A stretch of DNA of 64,000 nucleotides, taken from contig OZ255847.1 in assembly GCA_965277855.1 (NCBI GenBank), forward strand, positions 1,116,001 to 1,180,000, in the 5' to 3' direction. Positions 7,652 to 15,493 of the stretch are shown here, piece by piece; positions within the stretch are counted from its first letter, which is position 1; every line of letters starts with the position of its first letter. The translations under genes and the position numbers were made by a program. Origin of the DNA: Bog-105 sp965277855 (GTDB lineage: Bacteria > Acidobacteriota > Terriglobia > Bryobacterales > Bryobacteraceae). Under the pieces are notes generated by a model, which saw only the letters and a program-made list of their open reading frames with translations, made no database searches and was not told where the DNA came from.

Positions 7652-9121
7652 ATGACGAGACTCGCAGCTTACGGACTTCTATTATTGACCGGAACTTGGC
7701 TGGCGCAAGCCCAAACACCTCCTATCGCGCGCACCCGAGTAAATCCTTTCAAACATGTGGTAGTGATCGTCCAGGAGAATCGCACGCCGGACAATCTGTT
7801 TCAGGGCCTGTGCTCTCCGCCTTAGGGAACATCGGTCTCCTGCGGCACTACGCCCGTCCCCGGACAATACGATATCCAAACAACCAATTGGACAAATAAG
7901 AACTCACCGAATGGCGTTACTCAGCCGGGCTTGGTTTATCTCGCGAACACCTATGACTTGAGCCACGCGCATTCGGCCTTTACCGCCATGTGCGATGTGG
8001 ATCCCGCCACGGGCAACTGCAAAATGGATGGTGCGGGCGACATCAGATGTAGTGGAAAGTGCCTACCTCAACCGCAATTCCGCTATGTGAGTAACTCGGT
8101 AGGCCAGTTGAATCCTTATCTCGATCTCGCAACACAGTACGGCTGGGCTAACTATATGTTCCAGACTAACCAGGGTCCAAGTTATCCGGCACACCAATTT
8201 ATATTCGGGGGAACGTCGGCGCCAAGTTCTGCTGACGATGCAGCCGGGATTTTTGCCTCTGAAAACCTTTCGAATACCGGGATCGGCGGCTTGACAGCGG
8301 TGGCCGGCTGCGTCGCTCCGGCAGGAACGGCCGTGCAGTTGATTGGACCGGACGGAGTGGAAGATCCCACTCAGAAAATTTATCCCTGCTTTGAGCACCC
8401 GACTTTGCCGGATGTACTTCCGCCGGCGGTGACGTGGCGATATTATGCGCCCAGTGCAGGATCCATCTGGACCGCGCCGGATTCCATTCAGCACATCTGC
8501 CAGTCAACTGGCCCCGGCGGTGAGTGTGTGGGTCAAGCCTGGACCAATAACCTCGACCTCAAGCCAGCTGATGTGTTGCAAGACATCGGCTCGTGCAATC
8601 TACGCTCATTGAGCTGGGTGATTCCGACCGGAGTGTTTTCGGATCACGCTCACGCCAACCGCGGCGAAGGGCCTTCCTGGGTGGCCGCTATTGTGAACGC
8701 AATCGGTAATAGCTCCAGCTGCGACGGCGGCGCGGGTTACTGGAATGACACAGCCATCCTGATTACCTGGGATGATTGGGGCGGCTGGTATGACCACGAA
8801 CCGCCCACTACACTCAGTTATCCACAAGGTGGTTATCAGTACGGTTTTCGGGTGCCGCTGGTAGTCGTTTCGGCTTATATGCCAACCCACTATATCGACA
8901 ATGGCCGGTACGATTTCGGCAGCATTCTGCGCTTCATCGAAAATGATTTCGGAATTCAAGAAGGTATCCTGAACTTCGCCGACGCGCGGTCGCAGACCGA
9001 TCTCTTCGGCTTCTTCGATTTCACGTTGCCGCCGCGCCCGTACAAAACTGTAAACGCGCGGCTGCCGGCTAGCTTTTTTCTGAACGACAAACGGGCCGCG
9101 ACCGAGCCGGACGACCAGTAA
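7652..9121 (+). pseudogene. Secreted phosphoesterase (phospholipase C / acid phosphatase family) interrupted by one in-frame amber codon
   Basis: Translation from the ATG at 7652 gives a signal peptide (LAAYGLLLLTGTWLAQAQ), the hallmark HVVVIVQENRTPDN of PF04185 phosphoesterases at about residues 35-48, and then TAG at codon 58 (7823-7825). The same frame then stays open for 431 codons to 9121, with GTSVSCGTTPVPGQYDIQT, TYDLSHAHSAF, DHAHANRGEG and TWDDWGGWYDHE, all typical of the family and including metal and catalytic His/Asp residues. Apart from the single TAG the reading frame is intact. It may be a recent nonsense mutation, a sequencing error, or a suppressed codon. Family enzymes cleave phosphate esters outside the cytoplasm. 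Confidence 0.75.
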
Positions 9122-9167
9122 CCAGTAGCAAGAGTAGCTTGCCAGTAAACTTCAGACTTAAAGGAGC

Positions 9168-9192
9168 AGAAAGACACACAGTCTTTCTTTTA
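9168..9192 (+). terminator. Rho-independent terminator after the phosphoesterase gene
   Basis: AGAAAGAC-ACACA-GTCTTTCT forms an 8-bp perfect stem with a 5-base loop and is followed directly by TTTAAAA. It lies 46 bases after the phosphoesterase stop and 8 bases before the PEP-CTERM start, so it would end the upstream transcript. The stem is A/T-rich and of moderate strength. Confidence 0.55.
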
Positions 9193-9199
9193 AAATTCG

Positions 9200-9851
9200 A
9201 TGAATACGAAACGTCTCTTCTTAGGGGCCTGCGCGCTAGCAGGCCTCAGCTTACCTTCTTACTCTTCAGTAATCTTCGACAACGCCGATCTCCCGCTCTA
9301 CACGACCAGTCGAATCTCATCGATAGAGGGAGTGGCTGCTTACCTCCAGACTGGGGCATCGAACGTGTCGATCAGGCAGATTGCGATTAACGTACAGCCT
9401 CTGGAAGCCGGTCAGCTGAAGTTCGTCATCTTCAGCGATACTGCGCCTCCGGGAAGTAACTCCGGGACATTCTTTTGAGTAACACCGTTAATGTGAATCA
9501 GTCCAATTCGCTTTCCTATCTTTCATCGAGTCCATTCTCATTTACGCTGCTGGCCGATCACTACTATGACATCGGAGCGGTGTTCAGCGGAACAGCGATT
9601 AATTACACATATGATTTCACTTCGGATTCGGAAAACGGAATCACTTCTATCGTGAGCGCTCAAAACGTAGATAACTTCGCTAATCCGATTCAGTTGGACA
9701 CGGAGGCGTCTCAGATATCAGCATCCGGCTGTACTCGCCATCCTTAGCGACCCCCGAACCAACAAACGCCACACTCGGAGTTCTTGGCTTGGGATTCGTA
9801 GTTTTGGCCGTCTTCCGGCGTAAACGAACCGCGCAGCCGCCGCTAGAATAA
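9200..9851 (+). pseudogene. PEP-CTERM sorting-signal protein with two frameshifts
   Basis: Three successive reading frames together make one protein. Frame A (from ATG 9200) gives a signal peptide and a beta-rich domain up to TGA at 9476-9478, just after a TTTT run. Frame B (9475-9747) continues LSNTVNVNQSNSLSYLSS and ends at TAG. Frame C (from 9711) reads SDISIRLYSPSLATPEPTNA and closes with the PEP-CTERM anchor: PEP, a hydrophobic stretch (LGVLGLGFVVLAVF) and RRKR. Both junctions need a one-base step back, as expected if one base had been lost at each place. PEP-CTERM proteins are normally sorted to the cell surface by an exosortase, which is not in this window. It is a recent pseudogene or carries two sequence errors. 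Confidence 0.75.
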
Positions 9852-9856
9852 CAAGC

Positions 9857-11929
9857 ATGCGCTTCGCCGCTCTGTGCTGCTCCTGTTTACTCGCTCTGAA
9901 TGTCGGCGCGGCGCCTGCGAAATCACCCTTCACCTTCGAAGCCATGATGCGGCTGCAGCGCATCGACGATCCTCAGCTCTCGCCAGACGGCAGGACGGTT
10001 GCCTTTACAGTCCAAAGCATCGATCTTCCGAACAACACCAAACCGACCCAGATCTACACTGTGCCGCTCGAAGGGGGCGCACCGCAGCTAGTCACTCACA
10101 CGGGCGGATCGAACACCCGCCCGCGCTGGACACCCGATTCAAAACGCCTCTTATTCGTCTCCGATCGCAGCAACGGCTCGCAGGTCTGGTCGATGAACGC
10201 TGACGGTTCCGATGTCAAAGCCGTCACAAACCTGCCCACTGAAGCCGAAGGCGTGACACTCTCAGCCGACGGGCGCTTGATTCTTTTCACCAGCAACGTC
10301 TATCCCGAATGCACCGGGACTAATTACGACAGCACCTGTAACAAACGCAAACTCGATGCCGAAGCAGCCGGGAAGATGAAAGCGCGCGTTTATGATGCGC
10401 TGCTTTACCGGCATTGGACGCACTATGAAGGCGCTCGGCGTCAGCACCTGTTGATCCAATCCGCCGACGGCTCAGGCATGCCGCGCGATCTGACACCAGG
10501 CGCATTGAACGTACCGCCCTTTGCCCTCGGCGGCCCGGAAGCCTACGCTTTCTCGTCCGACAGCACACAGGTCACATATGTTTCGAACAGCGACCCGGAT
10601 CGCTCCACCAGCACAAATTCCGATCTATTCACTGTGTCCGCCGCGGGAGGCGAAGCCAAGCGCATCACCAACAATCCCGGCGCCGATGAAGGCCCGGTCT
10701 ATTCGCCCGATGGAAAATATCTCGCCTATCGTACGCAAATCAAAGCCGGCTACGAAAGCGATCAATGGCGTCTCGCCGTTATGAACTTGCAAAGCGGAAC
10801 GATGTCGACGCTAGGCGAATCGCTCGATCGCTGGGTGGAGGAGTACACCTTCTCGCCCGATTCCGCCAATATTTTTTTCACCACCGACGATCACGGCACC
10901 AGCCCGTTATTAATGATGCCTGTTACCGGAGGGCCGGTGCGAACCATCGCACAAGGGCCGGCATCAGTGAGTTCGGTCCATTTCTCCCGCGACAACAAAA
11001 CCATGATCTATCTCGATCAAAGCGGCTCCCATCCGCCGGAGATCAATAAAGCACTGTCCAAAGGCGGCGCGGCCGTTCCGCTCACCCATCTCAACGATGC
11101 CGTAACAAGCGAATATCAGCTCACGCCGCTCGAACGAATTGCCGTCGAGAGCGGAACCGACGGAACCAAAGTGGAGAGCTTCATAGTCAAGCCGCACGGC
11201 TTCAATGCCGCTACTCGCTATCCGGTTCTGTTCGCCCTTCATGGCGGTCCCGAAGGGGACTGGGGCGAGCAATGGAGTTATCGCTGGAACGCGCAGGTCT
11301 TCGCGGGCGCTGGTTACGTCGTGGTTCTGCCAAATCCGCATGGCTCGATCGGGTACGGGCAAGCCTTCACTGACGCGGTAAATGGAGACTGGGGAGGCCG
11401 TGCTTACGACGACGTTATGGCCACGGTCGAATATATAAGCAAGCTTCCCTATGTCGACCAAAACAAGTTGGTAGCGGCAGGTGGTTCGTACGGCGGCTAT
11501 CTGATCGATTGGATTCTCGGCCATACCGACCGTTTTCGTGCGCTTGTGTCGCACGCCGGCGTCTACGATTTGCGCAGCGAAGCTGGAACCACCGAGGAGC
11601 TTTGGTTTCCTAAGTGGGAATTTCAAGGCTTTCCGTGGGAGAACCCGGAGCTTTACGATAAATGGTCGCCAAGCAATTTTGCGAAAGATTTCAAAACGCC
11701 AACACTCGTGACCCACGGCGAACTCGACTATCGTGTTCCGATCGGGCAGGGGCAACAACTATTTACTGCTTTACAAGAGATGAAAGTTCCCTCGAAGCTC
11801 GTTCAGTTTCCGGACGAAGGCCATTGGATATTGAAACCGCAGAATAGCCAGTTCTGGTATCGAACGGTAATCGATTGGCTCGACAGTTACACACGCACCC
11901 CGGGCGGCAGTTCCACATCTCTGCGGTAA
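9857..11929 (+). CDS. S9 family prolyl-oligopeptidase-type serine peptidase, exported
   Basis: The 690-residue protein has a signal peptide (MRFAALCCSCLLALNVGAAPA), an N-terminal WD40-like/TolB-like beta-propeller with repeated SPDG, TPDSK and SADG motifs (residues about 25-420), and a C-terminal alpha/beta-hydrolase domain. The nucleophile is Ser544 in GGSYGGY, the acid lies in GELDYRVP and the histidine in EGHWI, so the triad is complete. It most resembles dipeptidyl or acylaminoacyl peptidases of family S9C that clip short peptides in the periplasm. The start is 5 bases after the PEP-CTERM stop. A Cys pair in the propeller (PECTGTNYDSTC) could form an extracytoplasmic disulfide. Confidence 0.9.
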   Translation: MRFAALCCSCLLALNVGAAPAKSPFTFEAMMRLQRIDDPQLSPDGRTVAFTVQSIDLPNNTKPTQIYTVPLEGGAPQLVTHTGGSNTRPRWTPDSKRLLFVSDRSNGSQVWSMNADGSDVKAVTNLPTEAEGVTLSADGRLILFTSNVYPECTGTNYDSTCNKRKLDAEAAGKMKARVYDALLYRHWTHYEGARRQHLLIQSADGSGMPRDLTPGALNVPPFALGGPEAYAFSSDSTQVTYVSNSDPDRSTSTNSDLFTVSAAGGEAKRITNNPGADEGPVYSPDGKYLAYRTQIKAGYESDQWRLAVMNLQSGTMSTLGESLDRWVEEYTFSPDSANIFFTTDDHGTSPLLMMPVTGGPVRTIAQGPASVSSVHFSRDNKTMIYLDQSGSHPPEINKALSKGGAAVPLTHLNDAVTSEYQLTPLERIAVESGTDGTKVESFIVKPHGFNAATRYPVLFALHGGPEGDWGEQWSYRWNAQVFAGAGYVVVLPNPHGSIGYGQAFTDAVNGDWGGRAYDDVMATVEYISKLPYVDQNKLVAAGGSYGGYLIDWILGHTDRFRALVSHAGVYDLRSEAGTTEELWFPKWEFQGFPWENPELYDKWSPSNFAKDFKTPTLVTHGELDYRVPIGQGQQLFTALQEMKVPSKLVQFPDEGHWILKPQNSQFWYRTVIDWLDSYTRTPGGSSTSLR

Positions 11930-11931
11930 AA

Positions 11932-12399
11932 CTACTGGCCGCGCAGGCTGTGGCGCACTAACTCAGTAGTTACACCAAAAATGCTGTGCGTCACCAGTTC
12001 GCTCAGCTGCTCGCGCGCTGGCTGAGCGGTTGGCGGAGCAGACAACTTGAATAGCGGCACTACCGATTCGTGAGTCAGAGCCAATAAAACCAGCCCGAAT
12101 CCCGCTCCATAACCAACTCGCACCAGAGGATAATTTTCCGCGAGCAGCCCATATACTCCACCGGCGAGAGCGCCGAAAACGTAGTGTATCGCTTGCATCG
12201 ACGCCGTCTTTTGGGTTTCATCTAAGGAATGACCGGCCACTCGCTCGGCGAGTACCACCGGTGGCGGCGTCTGGCCTTGCGTGCGAGGCGGATAAATCGC
12301 CTCACCGAGCGCCTTGGTCGCCGATCCAGCTAGTCCGCCAACGGCTCCGGCTAGAAAACCGCGCCGCAGGCAAGTTGCAGTGCTTTGCAGGAACGCCAT
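11932..12399 (-). CDS. DUF1440/YagU-like inner-membrane protein
   Basis: The 155-residue product has three or four hydrophobic segments: GFLAGAVGGLAGSATKALGE near the N-terminus, AIHYVFGALAGGVYGLLAE in the middle, and GYGAGFGLVLLALTHE. This layout, with a GxxGG-rich first helix and the C-terminal THSIFG segment, resembles the YagU/DUF1440 family of small membrane proteins, whose best-studied member is linked to acid tolerance in E. coli. The start chosen is ATG 12399 (MAFLQS), since the longer reading frame crosses into the divergent transporter gene. It is convergent with the S9 peptidase, with only 2 bases between the stop codons. Confidence 0.6.
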   Translation of the reverse strand: MAFLQSTATCLRRGFLAGAVGGLAGSATKALGEAIYPPRTQGQTPPPVVLAERVAGHSLDETQKTASMQAIHYVFGALAGGVYGLLAENYPLVRVGYGAGFGLVLLALTHESVVPLFKLSAPPTAQPAREQLSELVTHSIFGVTTELVRHSLRGQ

Positions 12400-12490
12400 A
12401 TGTATACTGATGCGCCCAGCAAAAAAGCAGCGCTTCCTTTTTCCGCAATGCCGGTAGTCAAGAATAGGAATTCGCACTTCGACGAACCTC

Positions 12491-13765
12491 ATGACGCAAA
12501 CCGCCATACGCCGGAGACCCGCAGTCGGACTGATTAGTGCACGCTTGTTTGCCTTCCTGGCCGTTCTTGGGCCGGGTTTCATCACGGCTAACGTCGACAA
12601 CGATCCCGGCGGCATTCTTACGTATTCCAACGCCGGCGCGCAATACGGGTACACGCTTCTCTGGACGCTGATTCCGACCACCATCGCGCTCATTGTTGTT
12701 CAGGAAATGGCTGCGCGGATGGGCGCTATCACCGGCAAAGGACTTTCTGATCTTATTCGTGAAGAGTTCGGCCTGCGCGCCACCTTCTTCACCATGCTGG
12801 TGCTCGGTTGTGCGGATTTCGGCAACATCGTGGCCGAGTTCGCCGGTCTTGCTTCCGGCATGGGCATCTTTGGAGTTACCAAGTATCTGGCTGTACCCGC
12901 CGGCGCGGTTCTTGTCTGGACGCTCATTGTCCGCGGACGTTATAAGCCGGTGGAACGCATCCTGATCGTAGCGTCGCTGATCTACTTCGCGTACCCAATC
13001 TCCGCTTTTCTCGCCAAACCGAACTGGCACCTGGCGCTCGAAAACACCTTCTGGCCGGCTGCTGGTTTCAGTTTCAACCCGGGTTACCTGGCAGTCATTG
13101 TTGGCTTGATCGGCACCACCATCACACCCTGGATGCAGTTCTATCTGCAAGCCGCGGTAGTCGAGCGCGGCGTCGATGCCCGGCATTACGGCCTGTGCCG
13201 TCTCGATGTGATCATCGGCTGCATCGTCACCGATGTAATTGCGTTTTTTATCGTGGTCGCTTGCGCGGCTACGATATACAGTCCCAACCGGCCCGAGCTG
13301 ACTGACGTCGCGCAAGCCGCGCTAGCACTGAAACCGTTCGCCGGTCAGTTCGCCGCCATCCTGTTCGCGATCGGACTCATTAACGCCTCCCTGCTCTCCG
13401 CGGCCATCCTGCCCCTGGCCACTTCCTATAACATCTGCGAAGGTCTCGGTTTCGAGTCGGGCATCGATAAACGTTTTTCGGAAGCGCCGATCTTCTACTG
13501 GCTTTATACGCTGCTGATCGGCGGCGGGGCGCTGTGCGTTCTTCTTATCCGCAATAGCTTTTTACTCAAGTTCATTCTCTACTCGCAGATGGCCAATGGC
13601 GTTCTCTTGCCGTTCGTGCTGGTCTACATGCTGCTCTTGATAAATCGTCCGCGTTTGATGGGCAACTTCAAAAACAAACCCTGGCAAAACGTGATTGCCT
13701 GGACCACCGCGCTATCCATGATTCTGCTCGCGATCGTGTGGCTCTATAACGGGCTGGCGGGTTGA
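12491..13765 (+). CDS. Nramp-family transporter with altered metal-site motifs
   Basis: The 424-residue protein has about eleven predicted membrane helices and is recognisable as Nramp from the first helix (GPGFITANVDNDPGGI). In canonical manganese/iron Nramps helix 1 carries DPGN and helix 6 carries MPH. Here helix 1 reads DPGG (residues 38-41) and the helix 6 equivalent reads ITPWMQF (from residue 211), so the Asn and the soft Met ligand are both missing while the Asp is kept. Such substitutions are reported for Nramp-related magnesium transporters (NRMT), so a hard-cation substrate such as magnesium is a fair inference, not a demonstration. The gene stands alone, divergent from the YagU-like gene. 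Confidence 0.85.
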   Translation: MTQTAIRRRPAVGLISARLFAFLAVLGPGFITANVDNDPGGILTYSNAGAQYGYTLLWTLIPTTIALIVVQEMAARMGAITGKGLSDLIREEFGLRATFFTMLVLGCADFGNIVAEFAGLASGMGIFGVTKYLAVPAGAVLVWTLIVRGRYKPVERILIVASLIYFAYPISAFLAKPNWHLALENTFWPAAGFSFNPGYLAVIVGLIGTTITPWMQFYLQAAVVERGVDARHYGLCRLDVIIGCIVTDVIAFFIVVACAATIYSPNRPELTDVAQAALALKPFAGQFAAILFAIGLINASLLSAAILPLATSYNICEGLGFESGIDKRFSEAPIFYWLYTLLIGGGALCVLLIRNSFLLKFILYSQMANGVLLPFVLVYMLLLINRPRLMGNFKNKPWQNVIAWTTALSMILLAIVWLYNGLAG

Positions 13766-13783
13766 GGCAAAAGCAGAAAAGAT

Positions 13784-13806
13784 GGCAGACTAAAGCCTAC
13801 CCAACG
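13784..13806. repeat. Dispersed repeat unit, copy 1
   Basis: This 23-bp stretch, beginning GGCAGACTAAAGCCTACCC, matches 21 of 23 bases at 30784-30806. It contains an AGGCT/AGCCT-type dyad around a TAAA or TTTA centre. It lies 19 bases after the Nramp stop, in the 162-bp spacer before the glycosyltransferase gene, a usual place for REP-like elements. The rest of the spacer shows nothing I can name. Confidence 0.45.
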
Positions 13807-13927
13807 TTGTTTTCGCCGATTTTACGCTTAGCCGTACTATCGCAACCTTTTTATCGTGAAGTCTATTTAACTATCCGAACGGCTCTGGCTGCGCTTCGGA
13901 ATGATACGATCAGGCTAGCCGAGCGCC

Positions 13928-15487
13928 ATGAGCACCTGCACGCTTCCGCCTAGCATCACGCCGGAAACCTCCTCCCACCGCCTGGAACTGCCTTTTGAGC
14001 CGCTGCCCCAGTTCCGCCAGAACACCCTCGAAGAGACGCCGGAGCGCGCCGCCAATCAGGGCAAGCGCATCGGCATCTTTATCGTTGCGTACAATGCGCT
14101 CACCACGCTTAGCAATGTCCTGAAACGGATTACGCCCGAAGTTTGGAAGAATGTCGAGCAGGTGGTGGTTTTCGACGATGCCAGCCCCGACGCCACCTAC
14201 GAGCTAGCCGTCGGCATTCAAGCCATGACGAACTTGCCGAAGCTGCGCGTGCTGAAGCACACGCAGAATCTCGGTTATGGCGGAAATCAGAAGGCCGGCT
14301 ACCGCTACTTTATAGAACAGGGTTTCGACATTGTTGTCCTGCTGCATGGCGATGGTCAATACGCCCCTGAACTGCTGTCCCACATGTACGCGCCGCTGGT
14401 GCGAGGCGAAGCGGATGCCGTGTTCGGCTCGCGCATGATGAAGGATTTCGGCGGTCCACTCAAGGGCGGCATGCCGCTCTATAAATACGCCGGCAACCGG
14501 GTTCTCACTGCTTTTGAAAACCGGGCGCTCGGGCTCAATCTTACCGAGTTTCATAGCGGCTATCGCGCCTATAACCTTCACGCTCTCCGGCGCATTCATC
14601 TCGACCAGTTGACGGACGATTTTCACTTCGATACCGAAATTATTATCAAGCTCCATCATCAAAACTTTCGCATCAAGGAAGTGCCGATCCCGACGTTTTA
14701 CGGTGACGAGATCTGCCGCGTGAATGGCATGAAGTACGCGAAGGCGATAGTTCGCGCGGTTCATCGCTACAAGCAGACATCGCGAGCGGTAAAGAGCTAT
14801 CCGGAATATGCGGAGTACTTCTTCCCGTATGCGATAAAACGCAGCAGGTACTCGACGCACGATTACGCTTCGCGTTTAGTCGGCACCGGACAGCGGGTGC
14901 TCGACATAGGCTGCGGGGACGGGTTATTCGGAGCCGAACTGAGTCGAGCCGGTAACGCTGTAACAGGAGTGGACAGCACGGCCAACGTGCCTTGTGACGC
15001 TGGTTACCAAAACGTTGTCGATGCCGATCTGGAACGCGGACTGGGAACGCTGTCACGCGTCGCAGGAGATCAGTTCGACAGAATCCTGCTGCTCGACCGG
15101 CTGGAGCATTTGCGCAATCCCGGTCCGCTGCTCGAAGACTGCCGCCGCCTGCTAGATGCGCATGGCAAACTCGTGGTCTCGGTTCCGAACGCAGTGAACT
15201 TCACGGTGCGTCTGATGGTTCTGCTCGGCATCTTCCGCTACGCCGACCGAGGCATTCTCGACTGGTCGCACCTGCGCTTCTTCACGCGTCAGACGGTGAA
15301 ATCACTTATTGAAAAGCATGGGTTCAAAGTGACAGCAGCTCATTTCACTGTGGTGCCTCTCGAGCGCGTAGTGCCCATGGCGCCAAGCAATGTGGTCCTG
15401 CGAGCCGCCAACCGCATATTGCGGATAGCGACATCTCTGCTGCCCGGCCTCATGGCTTATGAGATTGTTCTCGTCGCCGAACGTTAA
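13928..15487 (+). CDS. Fusion of a family 2 glycosyltransferase and a SAM-dependent methyltransferase
   Basis: The 519 residues hold two enzymes. Residues about 45-280 are a GT-A glycosyltransferase of the dolichol-phosphate-mannose-synthase type: GIFIVAYN at the start, DDASPD for nucleotide binding, LLHGDGQYAPE with the DxD-like metal motif, and VFGSRMMKDFGGP. Residues about 310-500 are a class I methyltransferase with motif I VLDIGCGDGLFG and a following acidic VTGVDS. No membrane segment is obvious in the glycosyltransferase half, unlike many polyprenyl-phosphate enzymes. The protein probably builds a methylated sugar or a glycan precursor; the acceptor is unknown. It is transcribed alone and converges with the next gene, leaving 6 bases between stops. 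Confidence 0.85.
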   Translation: MSTCTLPPSITPETSSHRLELPFEPLPQFRQNTLEETPERAANQGKRIGIFIVAYNALTTLSNVLKRITPEVWKNVEQVVVFDDASPDATYELAVGIQAMTNLPKLRVLKHTQNLGYGGNQKAGYRYFIEQGFDIVVLLHGDGQYAPELLSHMYAPLVRGEADAVFGSRMMKDFGGPLKGGMPLYKYAGNRVLTAFENRALGLNLTEFHSGYRAYNLHALRRIHLDQLTDDFHFDTEIIIKLHHQNFRIKEVPIPTFYGDEICRVNGMKYAKAIVRAVHRYKQTSRAVKSYPEYAEYFFPYAIKRSRYSTHDYASRLVGTGQRVLDIGCGDGLFGAELSRAGNAVTGVDSTANVPCDAGYQNVVDADLERGLGTLSRVAGDQFDRILLLDRLEHLRNPGPLLEDCRRLLDAHGKLVVSVPNAVNFTVRLMVLLGIFRYADRGILDWSHLRFFTRQTVKSLIEKHGFKVTAAHFTVVPLERVVPMAPSNVVLRAANRILRIATSLLPGLMAYEIVLVAER

Positions 15488-15493
15488 ACACTA

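Noticed and set aside
7823..7825. Amber codon as pyrrolysine
   Set aside because: Pyrrolysine is limited to methylamine methyltransferases and a few others; the gene is a phosphoesterase and no pyl genes are visible.
9475..9478. TGA in the PEP-CTERM gene as a selenocysteine codon
   Set aside because: Continuation after the TGA in the same frame is not protein-like; a one-base frame change restores the protein, and no hairpin follows.
12400..12490. Metal-responsive riboswitch upstream of the Nramp gene
   Set aside because: The 91-base spacer is short and shows none of the conserved loops of manganese or magnesium riboswitches that I could recognise.
12458..13315. Minus-strand frame of 285 codons opposite the Nramp gene
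   Set aside because: The plus-strand product has a clear Nramp sequence with regular membrane helices; the antisense product is charged and featureless.
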